In this document: positions 1-6,740 of the stretch, one piece after another
Layout: each line of letters opens with the position of its first letter
How positions within the stretch are numbered: the stretch's first letter is position 1
NCBI GenBank assembly: GCA_003694465.1
Contig: RFKM01000178.1
Location: 1 to 7,642, forward strand
Length of the DNA stretch: 7,642 nucleotides
Direction: 5' to 3'
DNA from: Alphaproteobacteria bacterium
GTDB lineage: Bacteria; Pseudomonadota; Alphaproteobacteria; Rhodobacterales; Rhodobacteraceae
Notes under the pieces: model-generated
Database searches by the model: none
Told to the model about the DNA's origin: nothing
Seen by the model: only the letters and a program-made list of their open reading frames with translations
Translations under genes and position numbers: made by a program

Positions 1-1988
1 GCCTCGAGACTCGCGAAGGGCTGATGGCGGCACTCGACTGGATCGAAGGCGAAACCGGGCTGGAACGGGTCATCCTCTCGGGCGCGGGCCGGGCCTTCGC
101 TGCCGGCGGCGACGCGCGCGAATTCGACGGCCCCGCCGTTCCGCCGCACCTGCCCGATATCGTGGCCCGCATCGAGGCCAGCCCGGTGCCCTGGATCGCC
201 GCGATCCGCGGCCCGGCGCTCGGCGGCGGCCTCGAACTGGCGCTGGCCTGCCGCTACCGCATCGCCACCCCCGAGGCGCGCCTCGGCCTGCCCGAAGTCG
301 CCCTCGGGGTCGTCCCCGGGGCAAGCGGCACCCAGCGCCTGCCGCGCCTCGTCGGCCTTGCCGCCGCCCTCGAGATGATCCCCACCGGCAAGCCGGTCAC
401 CGGGGCGCGCGCGCTCGAGATCGGCCTCGTCGACGAGCTCGCCGACGACCCGATCTTTGCCGCCGAAGAGGTCAACCACGAGCTTCTGGCAACCCGTGTC
501 GCGGTGGGCGATCTGCCCGCCCCCGACCCTGACCCCGAAGCCATTGCCGCCGCCCGCGCCCAGGCGGGGCGGAAGATGCGTGGCCAAGTCGCCCCGATGC
601 GGGCCATCGACCTTGTCGAGAAATCCACCAACACGCCTCTCGCCGAGGCCCTGGCAGAAGAACGCGCCAGCTTCCTCGAGCTGCGTCAGGGCGACCAAGC
701 CCGCGCCCTGCGCCACATCTTCTTCGCCGAACGGGCGGCGAAAGCTCCTGACTGGCTGCGCGAGACCGCCCCCGTCGAGGTGTCGCGCGCGGTCGTCGTC
801 GGCGGCGGCACCATGGGCGCGGGGATAGCCTATGCGCTGATGAGCGCCGGCATCTTCGTCGATATCCTCGAGGCCGATGCGGCCGGCGCCGAACGTGCCC
901 GCGAAAACGTCGAGAAGATCATCGCCGCCAGCGCCGCGCGCGGCCTCATCGACGCGGCCACCGCCGAAGCCCGGCGCGCCGGATTCTCAGCTGGCGCCGA
1001 TTACGCCATTGCCGCCGAGGCCGATCTGGCCATCGAGGCGGCCTTCGAATCGATGGAGGTGAAACAGGCGGTCTTCCGCCAGCTCGAGGCCGCCACCCGC
1101 CCGGGCGCGATCCTTGCCACCAACACCTCCTATCTCGACATCAACGAGATCGCCGCCGCCCTTTCCGCCCCCGAACGGCTCGTCGGGCTGCATTTTTTCG
1201 CTCCCGCGCACATCATGAAGCTGCTCGAAATCGTGCGCGCCGATGCCACCTCCGACACCGCCCTTGCCACCGGCTTTGCCCTCGCAAAGCGGCTGGGCAA
1301 GGTGCCGGTGCTCTCGGGGGTCTGCGACGGGTTCATCGGCAACCGCATCCTTGCCCGCTACCGCGAAGCGGCCGACACGGTGCTGATGGACGGCAGCACA
1401 CCGTGGGGGATCGACGAAGCGATGGTCGCCTTCGGCTATGCCATGGGCCCCTACGAGGCGCAGGACCTTTCCGGGCTCGACATCGCCTTCGCCAACCGCC
1501 GCCGTCAGGATGCCACCCGCGACCCGGCCCGCCGCTACATTCCGATCGCCGACCGGATGGTGAACGAGGGCCGGCTGGGCCGCAAGACCGGCGCCGGCTG
1601 GTATCGTTACCCGGGTGGCGGCGGCAAGGTGATCGACCCGCTGATCGAGGATCTCGTCGTCGAGGAGGCGCGGTTCGCCGGGGTCACCCGCCGCCCGTTC
1701 AGCGCCGCGGAGATCCAGGAACGCATGCTGCTGGCCATGATCAACGAGGCCGCCGACATCCTCGATGAGGGCATTGCCGCCCGCGCCGCCGACATCGACG
1801 TGGTCACGGTTGCCGGCTACGGCTTCCCGCGCTGGCGCGGCGGGCTGATGTTCCATGCCGACACGCTCGGCCCGGCCCATGTCCTCGAGCGCCTCAGGGC
1901 CCTCGCCGAGGAAGACCCGGTCGCCTGGAAACCCTCGCCGCTGATCGAGCGCCTCGCCGCCGAGGGCCGCCGCTTCTCGCAGGCCTGA
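1..1988 (+). CDS. fadJ: Bifunctional enoyl-CoA hydratase / 3-hydroxyacyl-CoA dehydrogenase (FadJ/FadB type), 5' partial
   Basis: Cytoplasmic beta-oxidation enzyme that hydrates trans-2-enoyl-CoA and then oxidises L-3-hydroxyacyl-CoA with NAD+. The frame is open from base 3 with no stop, so the gene begins left of the window; the ATG at 24 is internal, and family comparison suggests about 25-35 residues are missing. Numbering from that ATG (654 residues): a crotonase domain at about 1-190 has the oxyanion-hole segment FAAGGDARE (25-33) and the two catalytic glutamates, E71 (GGGLELAL) and E91 (GLPEV), 20 apart as in FadB. The dehydrogenase has the NAD-binding GGGTMGAG (260-267), NTS (367-369), catalytic H390 paired with E402 in HFFAPAHIMKLLE, and N440 in GFIGNR. 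Two C-terminal helical dehydrogenase domains follow (about 434-530 and 560-650). The usual Asn after HFF is Ala here, a variant I recall from other bacterial and peroxisome-like members. FadJ and FadB cannot be separated by reading; no thiolase gene lies downstream. Confidence 0.93.
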   Translation, partial: LETREGLMAALDWIEGETGLERVILSGAGRAFAAGGDAREFDGPAVPPHLPDIVARIEASPVPWIAAIRGPALGGGLELALACRYRIATPEARLGLPEVALGVVPGASGTQRLPRLVGLAAALEMIPTGKPVTGARALEIGLVDELADDPIFAAEEVNHELLATRVAVGDLPAPDPDPEAIAAARAQAGRKMRGQVAPMRAIDLVEKSTNTPLAEALAEERASFLELRQGDQARALRHIFFAERAAKAPDWLRETAPVEVSRAVVVGGGTMGAGIAYALMSAGIFVDILEADAAGAERARENVEKIIAASAARGLIDAATAEARRAGFSAGADYAIAAEADLAIEAAFESMEVKQAVFRQLEAATRPGAILATNTSYLDINEIAAALSAPERLVGLHFFAPAHIMKLLEIVRADATSDTALATGFALAKRLGKVPVLSGVCDGFIGNRILARYREAADTVLMDGSTPWGIDEAMVAFGYAMGPYEAQDLSGLDIAFANRRRQDATRDPARRYIPIADRMVNEGRLGRKTGAGWYRYPGGGGKVIDPLIEDLVVEEARFAGVTRRPFSAAEIQERMLLAMINEAADILDEGIAARAADIDVVTVAGYGFPRWRGGLMFHADTLGPAHVLERLRALAEEDPVAWKPSPLIERLAAEGRRFSQA

Positions 1989-2006
1989 ACACGAGCCTTG
2001 CCTCGC

Positions 2007-2023
2007 GGCCCGACTTGGGTTTT
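2007..2023 (+). terminator. Weak terminator-like hairpin after the beta-oxidation gene
   Basis: CCC (2009-2011) pairs with GGG (2017-2019) across a 5-base loop. Two G-U pairs (2007/2021 and 2008/2020) can extend the stem, and a short run of four T follows (2020-2023). The stem is much shorter than a typical intrinsic terminator, so this may be chance in GC-rich DNA. The position, 18 bases past the stop codon, is the main argument for it. Confidence 0.2.
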
Positions 2024-2024
2024 G

Positions 2025-2038
2025 CTGTGAAAAAACAG
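2025..2038. repeat. Short inverted repeat CTGT-N6-ACAG, possible operator
   Basis: Four-base perfect half-sites flank an A-rich centre (GAAAAA). The element sits 64 bases before the xdhA start, in the AT-richest part of the gap, where a regulator could bind. It does not fit the LysR T-N11-A pattern exactly and I cannot assign it to a regulator family. Chance occurrence is possible given the short arms. Confidence 0.2.
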
Positions 2039-2089
2039 GCGCCCCCTTCTACGCCGCATCGAGGGGGGAACGGTCCAACAGGGTAAAGC

Positions 2090-2101
2090 GGCGGAAACGC
2101 C
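2090..2101 (+). promoter_or_regulatory. GNRA-tetraloop hairpin covering the xdhA ribosome-binding region
   Basis: GGCG (2090-2093) and CGCC (2098-2101) form a perfect stem around a GAAA tetraloop (2094-2097), and the next base is the A of the xdhA ATG. The only Shine-Dalgarno-like bases near the start (GGA, 2093-2095) lie inside this hairpin. No stronger ribosome-binding site is visible at a normal distance; the G-rich run at 2063-2068 is about 33 bases away. The fold is seen in the sequence; an effect on translation is inferred. Confidence 0.35.
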
Positions 2102-3481
2102 ATGGATATCGCGTTTCTTCTCAACGGAGAACCGGTCCGGCTGCGCGGTGTCGATCCCTTGACGACAACGCTGGACTGGCTGCGCGAGGCGCGCGGCCTC
2201 ACCGGAACCAAGGAAGGCTGCAACGAGGGCGATTGCGGGGCCTGCACGGTGATGCTCACCGACGGCGCCAGCACGCGGGCGCTGAACGCCTGCCTTCTGT
2301 TCCTGCCCCAGCTCGACGGCAAGGCGCTGACCACGATCGAGGGGCTCGCCGCCCCCGACGGCACCCTCCACCCGGTGCAGCAGGCGATGATCGAGCATCA
2401 CGGCGCGCAATGCGGCTTCTGCACGCCGGGCATCGTGATGAGCCTTGCCGCCGGGCAGGCGTCGGGCGAGCATGACGTCAACCGCCTGCTTTCGGGCAAC
2501 CTGTGCCGCTGCACCGGCTATGCGCCGATCGCCCGCGCCGCTGAGGCGGCGTTCGCCCGGCCGCTGCCCGAGGCCTTCAGCCCCCCGCCCGCCGGCCCCG
2601 GGCCCCGGGCCTTCGTCGAGCCGGAACTGCCCGACAGCATCGACGCCCTCGCCGCCCGCCTTGTCGAGCGCCCCGAAACGCGGATCGTCGCCGGCGCCAC
2701 CGATCTCGGCCTGCGCCATACCAAGGCGCTCGAAGATCTCGGCCCGGTGGTCTTCGTCAGCCAGATCGAGGAGATGGCCCGTATCGAGACCAGCCCCTAC
2801 ATGATCCGCATCGGCGCGGCGGCCAGCATCGAGGCGCTGCGCAAGGCGATGCGCCAGCCGCACCCGCATTTCGCCGCGATGCTCGACCGGTTCGCCTCGG
2901 CGCAGGTGCGCGCGGCGGCGACGGTCGGCGGCAACATCGCCAACGGCTCGCCGATCGGCGACACGCCGCCGCCGCTGATCGCGCTCGGGGCAAGTCTGCT
3001 CCTGCGCCGCGGCGAGGTCAGCCGCGAGATCCCGCTCGAGGATTTCTTCATCGAATACGGCCGGCAGGACCGTGCCCCCGGCGAGTTCATCGAGGCGATC
3101 GTGCTGCCGCACGAGGCCGGCGCCGAAGATCGGCTGCGCGTCTACAAGATCTCGAAAAGGTTCGATCAGGACATTTCTTCCGTCCTGGGAGCCTTCAACA
3201 TCGTCGTGAACGAGGGAAAAGTTCAATCGGCCCGGATCGCCTTCGGCGGCATGGCGGGGGTTCCGAAACGGGCGCTTGCGGCCGAGCGGGCGCTGGTCGG
3301 GGCGCCGTGGAGCCGCGAGACGGTCGAAGCCGGCATGGCCGCCATGGCCGAGGATTTTACCCCGCTCAGCGACCATCGCGCCAGTGCCGCCTACCGGCTG
3401 CTCACTGCTGCCAACCTGCTCCTGCGCTACTGGCTCGAAGACCAGGGCGAACCCGTATCCGTGCGCGAGGTGCAGCCATGA
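2102..3481 (+). CDS. xdhA: Xanthine dehydrogenase small subunit XdhA (2x[2Fe-2S], FAD)
   Basis: Electron-transfer subunit of the cytoplasmic (alpha-beta)2 xanthine dehydrogenase; it carries electrons from the molybdenum centre through two [2Fe-2S] clusters to FAD and NAD+. The protein has 459 residues, close to the 462 I recall for R. capsulatus XdhA. The ferredoxin-like N-terminus has C40, C45, C48 and C64 (CNEGDCGAC and NAC), and the helical second domain has C104, C107, C135 and C137 (CGFC, CRC). A Pro/Gly/Ala linker (about 152-172) leads to the FAD domain, with IVAGATD (195-201), [14 protein letters not shown] (274-287) and a C-terminal flavoprotein domain ([11 protein letters not shown] at 349-359, about 345-450). 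The ATG at 2102 is chosen because the start [10 protein letters not shown] matches the family N-terminus, despite a poor ribosome-binding site. Its TGA overlaps the xdhB ATG by 4 bases. Confidence 0.97.
   Translation: MDIAFLLNGEPVRLRGVDPLTTTLDWLREARGLTGTKEGCNEGDCGACTVMLTDGASTRALNACLLFLPQLDGKALTTIEGLAAPDGTLHPVQQAMIEHHGAQCGFCTPGIVMSLAAGQASGEHDVNRLLSGNLCRCTGYAPIARAAEAAFARPLPEAFSPPPAGPGPRAFVEPELPDSIDALAARLVERPETRIVAGATDLGLRHTKALEDLGPVVFVSQIEEMARIETSPYMIRIGAAASIEALRKAMRQPHPHFAAMLDRFASAQVRAAATVGGNIANGSPIGDTPPPLIALGASLLLRRGEVSREIPLEDFFIEYGRQDRAPGEFIEAIVLPHEAGAEDRLRVYKISKRFDQDISSVLGAFNIVVNEGKVQSARIAFGGMAGVPKRALAAERALVGAPWSRETVEAGMAAMAEDFTPLSDHRASAAYRLLTAANLLLRYWLEDQGEPVSVREVQP
2580..2611. repeat. Pure G/C tract with 7-base tandem repeat inside xdhA
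   Basis: Thirty-two consecutive G or C bases, ending in 2.6 copies of GGCCCCG (2594-2600, 2601-2607, partial 2608-2611). It encodes the Pro/Gly/Ala linker between the iron-sulfur and FAD domains (residues about 160-170), a part of the family that varies in length and sequence. The reading frame is intact. Confidence 0.7.
3467..3472 (+). promoter_or_regulatory. Ribosome-binding site of xdhB
   Basis: GAGGTG lies 5 bases before the ATG at 3478, inside the end of xdhA. Together with the ATGA overlap it supports this start over the upstream in-frame ATG at 3307, which would lie deep inside xdhA. Confidence 0.6.
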
Positions 3482-5754
3482 GCCCGCCGGCCGCCTTGCC
3501 CCATGACAGCGCCCTCGGCCATGTGACCGGCGCCGCGCGCTATCTCGACGACATCCCGACGCCCGCCGGCACCCTGCACCTTGCCTTTGGGCTCAGCCCC
3601 GAGGCGCGGGGTGTGATCACCGGGCTCGACCTTTCGGCGGTGCGCGCCGCGCCCGGGGTGGTCGCCGTGCTCACCGCCGACGATCTCGAGCGCCCGGCCG
3701 ATTGTTCGCCCTCGGCCCATGACGAGCCGCTGCTGGCCGAGGGCGAGGTGCATTACCACGGCCAGCCGGTGTTCCTCGTGATTGCCACCAGCCACCGGGC
3801 GGCGCGGGTGGCGGCGCGGCGGGGGCGGGTGGAGATCGACCCGCGCCCGGCGATCCTGACCATCGACGACGCGCTCGCGGCGGGCAGCCATTTCGAGGGC
3901 GGGCCGCTGGTCTGGACGCGCGGCGATGTCGAGGCGGCGCTCGGGCAGGCGGCCCATGTCATCGAGGGCGAGATCGAGATCGGCGGGCAGGAGCATTTCT
4001 ATCTCGAGGGGCAGGCGGCCCTTGCGCTGCCGGCCGAGGCCGGCGGCATGGTCGTCCATTCCTCGACCCAGCACCCGACGGAGATCCAGCACAAGGTGGC
4101 CGAGGCGCTGGGCGTGCCGATGCATGCGGTGCGGGTCGAGGCACGTCGGCTCGGGGGCGGGTTCGGCGGCAAGGAGAGCCAGGGCAATGCCCTTGCCGTG
4201 GCCTGCGCCATTGCCGCGCGCCGCACGGGCCGGCCCTGCAAGATGCGCTATGACCGCGACGACGACATGGTCATCACCGGCAAGCGGCACGATTTCCGCA
4301 TCCGCTACCGCGCCGGGGTCAATTCCGGCGGGCGCCTGCTGGGGGTCGATTTCACCCATTACGTGCGCGCCGGCTGGTCGGCCGACCTGACCGCCCCGGT
4401 GGCCGACCGGGCGATGCTTCATGCCGACAATGCCTATTTCATCCCGGCGATGCGGATCGAAAGCCACCGGCTGCGCACCAACACCGCCTCGGCCACGGCC
4501 TTCCGGGGCTTTGGCGGGCCGCAGGGCGTGCTGGGCATCGAGCGGGTGCTCGACCATGTCGCCCATGCGCTCGGGCTCGACCCGCTCACCGTCCGGCGCA
4601 AGAACCTCTATGCCAAGACGAAGGTGCAGAAGACCCATTACGGCCAGCCGGTTCAGGGCTTCGTTCTGCCCGACATCATGCGTCTGCTGGCCGAAAGCGC
4701 CGACTACGAGGCGCGCCGGGCGCGGGTGCGGGACTGGAACGACCGAAACCCGGTCATCCGGCGCGGCATCGCCCTGACGCCGGTGAAATTCGGCATCAGC
4801 TTTACCCTGACCCATCTGAATCAGGCCGGGGCGCTGGTGCATGTCTACCAGGACGGCTCGATCCACCTCAATCATGGTGGCATCGAGATGGGGCAGGGGC
4901 TGCATCAGAAGGTCGCGCAGGTGCTGGCCGGGGTTTTCGACGTGGCGCCGGAGGCGGTGCGCATCACCGCGACCGACACCGACAAGGTGCCTAACACCTC
5001 GGCCACGGCGGCCAGTTCCGGCAGCGATCTGAACGGCATGGCGGCGCGTGCGGCGGGCGAGGAGATCCGGGCGCGGATGGTTCGATTCCTGTCGGAAAGC
5101 CACGGGGTCAAGCCGCGCGATATCCGGTTCGAGGCAGGAAACGTGAAAGTCGGTGGCCTGTCGATGAGCTTCGCCGACGCCGCCCGCGCCTGCTACGAGG
5201 GGCGGGTGAGCCTCTCGGCGACCGGCTTTTACAAGACCCCCGACATCTCGTGGGACCGGCAGGCGGGACAGGGACATCCCTTCTACTATTTTGCCCACGG
5301 CGCGGCGGTCACCGAGGTGGCCGTCGATACGCTGACCGGCGAATACCGGCTGCTGCGCACCGACATCCTGCACGACGTCGGCGAGAGCCTCAATCCGGCG
5401 CTCGACCGCGGGCAGATCGAGGGCGGCTACATTCAGGGCGTCGGCTGGCTGACCACCGAGGAACTGGTCTGGGACGGCAAGGGGCGCCTGCTCACCCATG
5501 CCCCCTCGACCTACAAGATCCCCGCCGTCTCCGACCGGCCCGACGTCTTCAATGTCGCGCTCTGGGGGCAGCCGAACACGGTGCCGACGGTGGGCCGGTC
5601 GAAGGCGGTGGGCGAGCCGCCCCTGATGCTGGGCATCTCGGCCTTTCTCGCCATCTCCGATGCGATCGCGCGCCCGGGCGGCCCCTATCCGGCCCTCGAC
5701 GCGCCGGCCACCGCCGAGCGGGTTCTGCTCGCCATCCGCCGGGCACGGACATGA
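3478..5754 (+). CDS. xdhB: Xanthine dehydrogenase large subunit XdhB (molybdopterin-binding)
   Basis: Catalytic subunit that hydroxylates hypoxanthine and xanthine to urate at a sulfurated molybdenum cofactor. The start at ATG 3478 overlaps the xdhA stop (ATGA) and gives [12 protein letters not shown], matching the R. capsulatus N-terminus PLPHDSA as I recall it. The protein has 758 residues. Active-site residues map by spacing from human and R. capsulatus enzymes: Q198 (TQHP, cofactor contact), E233 (GGKESQGN) and R311 (VADRAML) for purine binding, F345 (FRGFGG) and F442 (GISFTL) that sandwich the substrate, and E713 (VGEPP), the catalytic base. Cofactor-binding segments GGGFGGKES (226-234), EMGQGLHQK (470-478) and ATAASSG (509-515) are intact. 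It is about 19 residues shorter than R. capsulatus XdhB (777), because the region around 376-386, between NLY and KTHYGQ, lacks a Pro-rich insertion. Nothing suggests a broken enzyme. Confidence 0.97.
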   Translation: MSPPAALPHDSALGHVTGAARYLDDIPTPAGTLHLAFGLSPEARGVITGLDLSAVRAAPGVVAVLTADDLERPADCSPSAHDEPLLAEGEVHYHGQPVFLVIATSHRAARVAARRGRVEIDPRPAILTIDDALAAGSHFEGGPLVWTRGDVEAALGQAAHVIEGEIEIGGQEHFYLEGQAALALPAEAGGMVVHSSTQHPTEIQHKVAEALGVPMHAVRVEARRLGGGFGGKESQGNALAVACAIAARRTGRPCKMRYDRDDDMVITGKRHDFRIRYRAGVNSGGRLLGVDFTHYVRAGWSADLTAPVADRAMLHADNAYFIPAMRIESHRLRTNTASATAFRGFGGPQGVLGIERVLDHVAHALGLDPLTVRRKNLYAKTKVQKTHYGQPVQGFVLPDIMRLLAESADYEARRARVRDWNDRNPVIRRGIALTPVKFGISFTLTHLNQAGALVHVYQDGSIHLNHGGIEMGQGLHQKVAQVLAGVFDVAPEAVRITATDTDKVPNTSATAASSGSDLNGMAARAAGEEIRARMVRFLSESHGVKPRDIRFEAGNVKVGGLSMSFADAARACYEGRVSLSATGFYKTPDISWDRQAGQGHPFYYFAHGAAVTEVAVDTLTGEYRLLRTDILHDVGESLNPALDRGQIEGGYIQGVGWLTTEELVWDGKGRLLTHAPSTYKIPAVSDRPDVFNVALWGQPNTVPTVGRSKAVGEPPLMLGISAFLAISDAIARPGGPYPALDAPATAERVLLAIRRART

Positions 5755-6740
5755 GCCTTTCGCGCGAGCAGCTGCGAAAGGCGCTGGCCGCGCACGGGCC
5801 GCTGGTGCGGGTGGTGGTGGCCGAAGTGCAGGGCTCTGCCCCGCGCGAGGTCGGGGCGGCGATGCTGGTCTGGCCCGGCGGGCAGGCCGGAAGCATCGGC
5901 GGCGGCGCGCTCGAGCACGAGGCCGCCGGCACCGCCCGGGCGATGCTCGCCGCCGGCGCGGCGCGGCGATTCGAGCGGATGATTCTCGGTCCCGACCGGG
6001 GGCAATGTTGCGGCGGCGCGGTGGCGCTGGTCTTCGAGCGCTGGGACGCCGCCGGTCTGGAAGCCCACGGCGGCCCGCTGCTTGCCCGCCCGGTTGCGCC
6101 CGACGCCCCGGCCGAGCCGCCGCTCGCGGTGCGTCGGGCCCAGGCACAGGCGCGCTCGGGGCAGGCGCCGGCGCAGACGTTTCTGGCCGAGGGCTGGCTG
6201 GTCGAGCCGGTCGATCCGCCCGCCGCGCCGGTCTGGATCTGGGGCGCCGGGCATGTCGGGCGGGCGCTCGTCGGGGTTCTCGCGCCGCTGCCCGGCCTTT
6301 CCCTGACGTGGCTCGACACGGCGCCCGAGCGCTTTCCGGCCGCGCCGGAGGGCGTCAAGACCCTTGCGCGGGCCGATCTCGTCGGCGCGGCAAAGGCAGC
6401 GCCGGGAGCCGCGTGGCATCTCGTGCTCACCCATTCCCACGCCCTCGATTTCGCCCTGTGCGCGGCGCTGCTGGGGCAGGGCTTCGGCGGGCTCGGGCTG
6501 ATCGGCTCGCGCACCAAGTGGGCGCGGTTCCGCAAACGCCTGATCGCCGCCGGTCACGCCCCGGCGGCGGTTGACCGCATCCAGTGCCCGGTGGGCGAGA
6601 CGCGGGCGGGCAAACACCCGCAGGCCATTGCGATTTCCATCGCCCACGCGTTACTCATGGATCTGGGCGGTCAGCGCGCGGGGCGCGGGCTGGCCGGAAG
6701 CGAAGGGGAGGGGGATGACGGACGCGCTCTTGAAGCTTGA
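5751..6740 (+). CDS. xdhC: XdhC, molybdenum-cofactor chaperone for xanthine dehydrogenase
   Basis: XdhC proteins bind molybdenum cofactor, protect it during sulfuration and hand it to XdhB; they are not part of the finished enzyme. The ATG at 5751 overlaps the xdhB stop (ATGA), giving 329 residues; the site lacks a clear Shine-Dalgarno sequence, so translation probably depends on coupling to xdhB. The N-terminal XdhC/CoxI domain (about 15-100) shows GSAPREVGAAMLV (28-40), SIGGGALEHEA (48-58) and GQCCGG (84-89). A variable Ala/Pro-rich linker (about 100-158) precedes the Rossmann-like domain, with VWIWGAGHVGRAL (161-173), IGSRTKWARF (251-260) and CPVGETRAGKHPQAIAISIA (279-298). The last 25 or so residues (about 305-329) are Gly/Glu/Asp-rich and look non-conserved; their DNA also carries the start signals of the next gene. 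The two adjacent cysteines C86-C87 and C279 are family features. Confidence 0.94.
   Translation: MSLSREQLRKALAAHGPLVRVVVAEVQGSAPREVGAAMLVWPGGQAGSIGGGALEHEAAGTARAMLAAGAARRFERMILGPDRGQCCGGAVALVFERWDAAGLEAHGGPLLARPVAPDAPAEPPLAVRRAQAQARSGQAPAQTFLAEGWLVEPVDPPAAPVWIWGAGHVGRALVGVLAPLPGLSLTWLDTAPERFPAAPEGVKTLARADLVGAAKAAPGAAWHLVLTHSHALDFALCAALLGQGFGGLGLIGSRTKWARFRKRLIAAGHAPAAVDRIQCPVGETRAGKHPQAIAISIAHALLMDLGGQRAGRGLAGSEGEGDDGRALEA
6703..6710 (+). promoter_or_regulatory. Ribosome-binding site of the ABC ATPase gene
   Basis: AAGGGGAG followed by GGGG lies immediately before the ATG at 6715, inside the 3' end of xdhC. It is the strongest purine-rich ribosome-binding sequence I see in the operon and fixes this start, which is also the natural N-terminus for the family (the domain begins within ten residues). 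Confidence 0.6.

Larger units (their letters stand above)
1989..2101 (+). promoter_or_regulatory. Intergenic leader/promoter region of the xdh operon
   Basis: This is the only gap between genes that is large enough to hold a promoter for xdhABC and the transporter gene. It is less GC-rich than its surroundings near 2013-2037. It contains CTGT-N6-ACAG (2025-2038), a second inverted repeat CCCCCT/AGGGGG (2042-2047 and 2062-2067, 14-base spacing) and a hairpin just before the start codon. No convincing -35/-10 pair is visible: TTGCTG at 2022-2027 could serve as a poor -35, but no good -10 lies at the right distance. The regulatory role is inferred from position only. Confidence 0.45.

Noticed and set aside
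24..26. ATG at 24 as the true start of the beta-oxidation gene
   Set aside because: The frame is open to the left edge and the crotonase fold would lack its first beta strands; the residues before it continue the family pattern.
987..1880. Minus-strand open frame of 297 codons
   Set aside because: It mirrors the dehydrogenase domain of the beta-oxidation gene and its translation is compositionally biased, with no family resemblance.
1817..3376. Minus-strand open frame of 519 codons spanning the end of the beta-oxidation gene, the gap and xdhA
   Set aside because: It is low in recognisable motifs, crosses the xdh control region and lies opposite conserved cysteine and FAD motifs of xdhA. I treat it as a shadow of the real genes.
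3307..3477. Upstream start for xdhB at 3307
   Set aside because: It would add 57 residues translated out of frame from inside xdhA, with no family counterpart. The ATGA overlap start at 3478 has a ribosome-binding site and matches the known N-terminus.
5250..5750. Upstream start for xdhC at 5250
   Set aside because: The extra 167 residues overlap conserved xdhB sequence, are Arg/Gly/Pro-rich and resemble nothing; the XdhC domain begins naturally after the ATG at 5751.
3427..6147. Very long minus-strand open frame (906 codons) opposite xdhB and xdhC
   Set aside because: The translation is Arg/Pro/Ala/Gly/His-rich without any recognisable domain, while the + strand has complete, conserved enzymes. 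Long antisense open frames are expected in GC-rich coding DNA.
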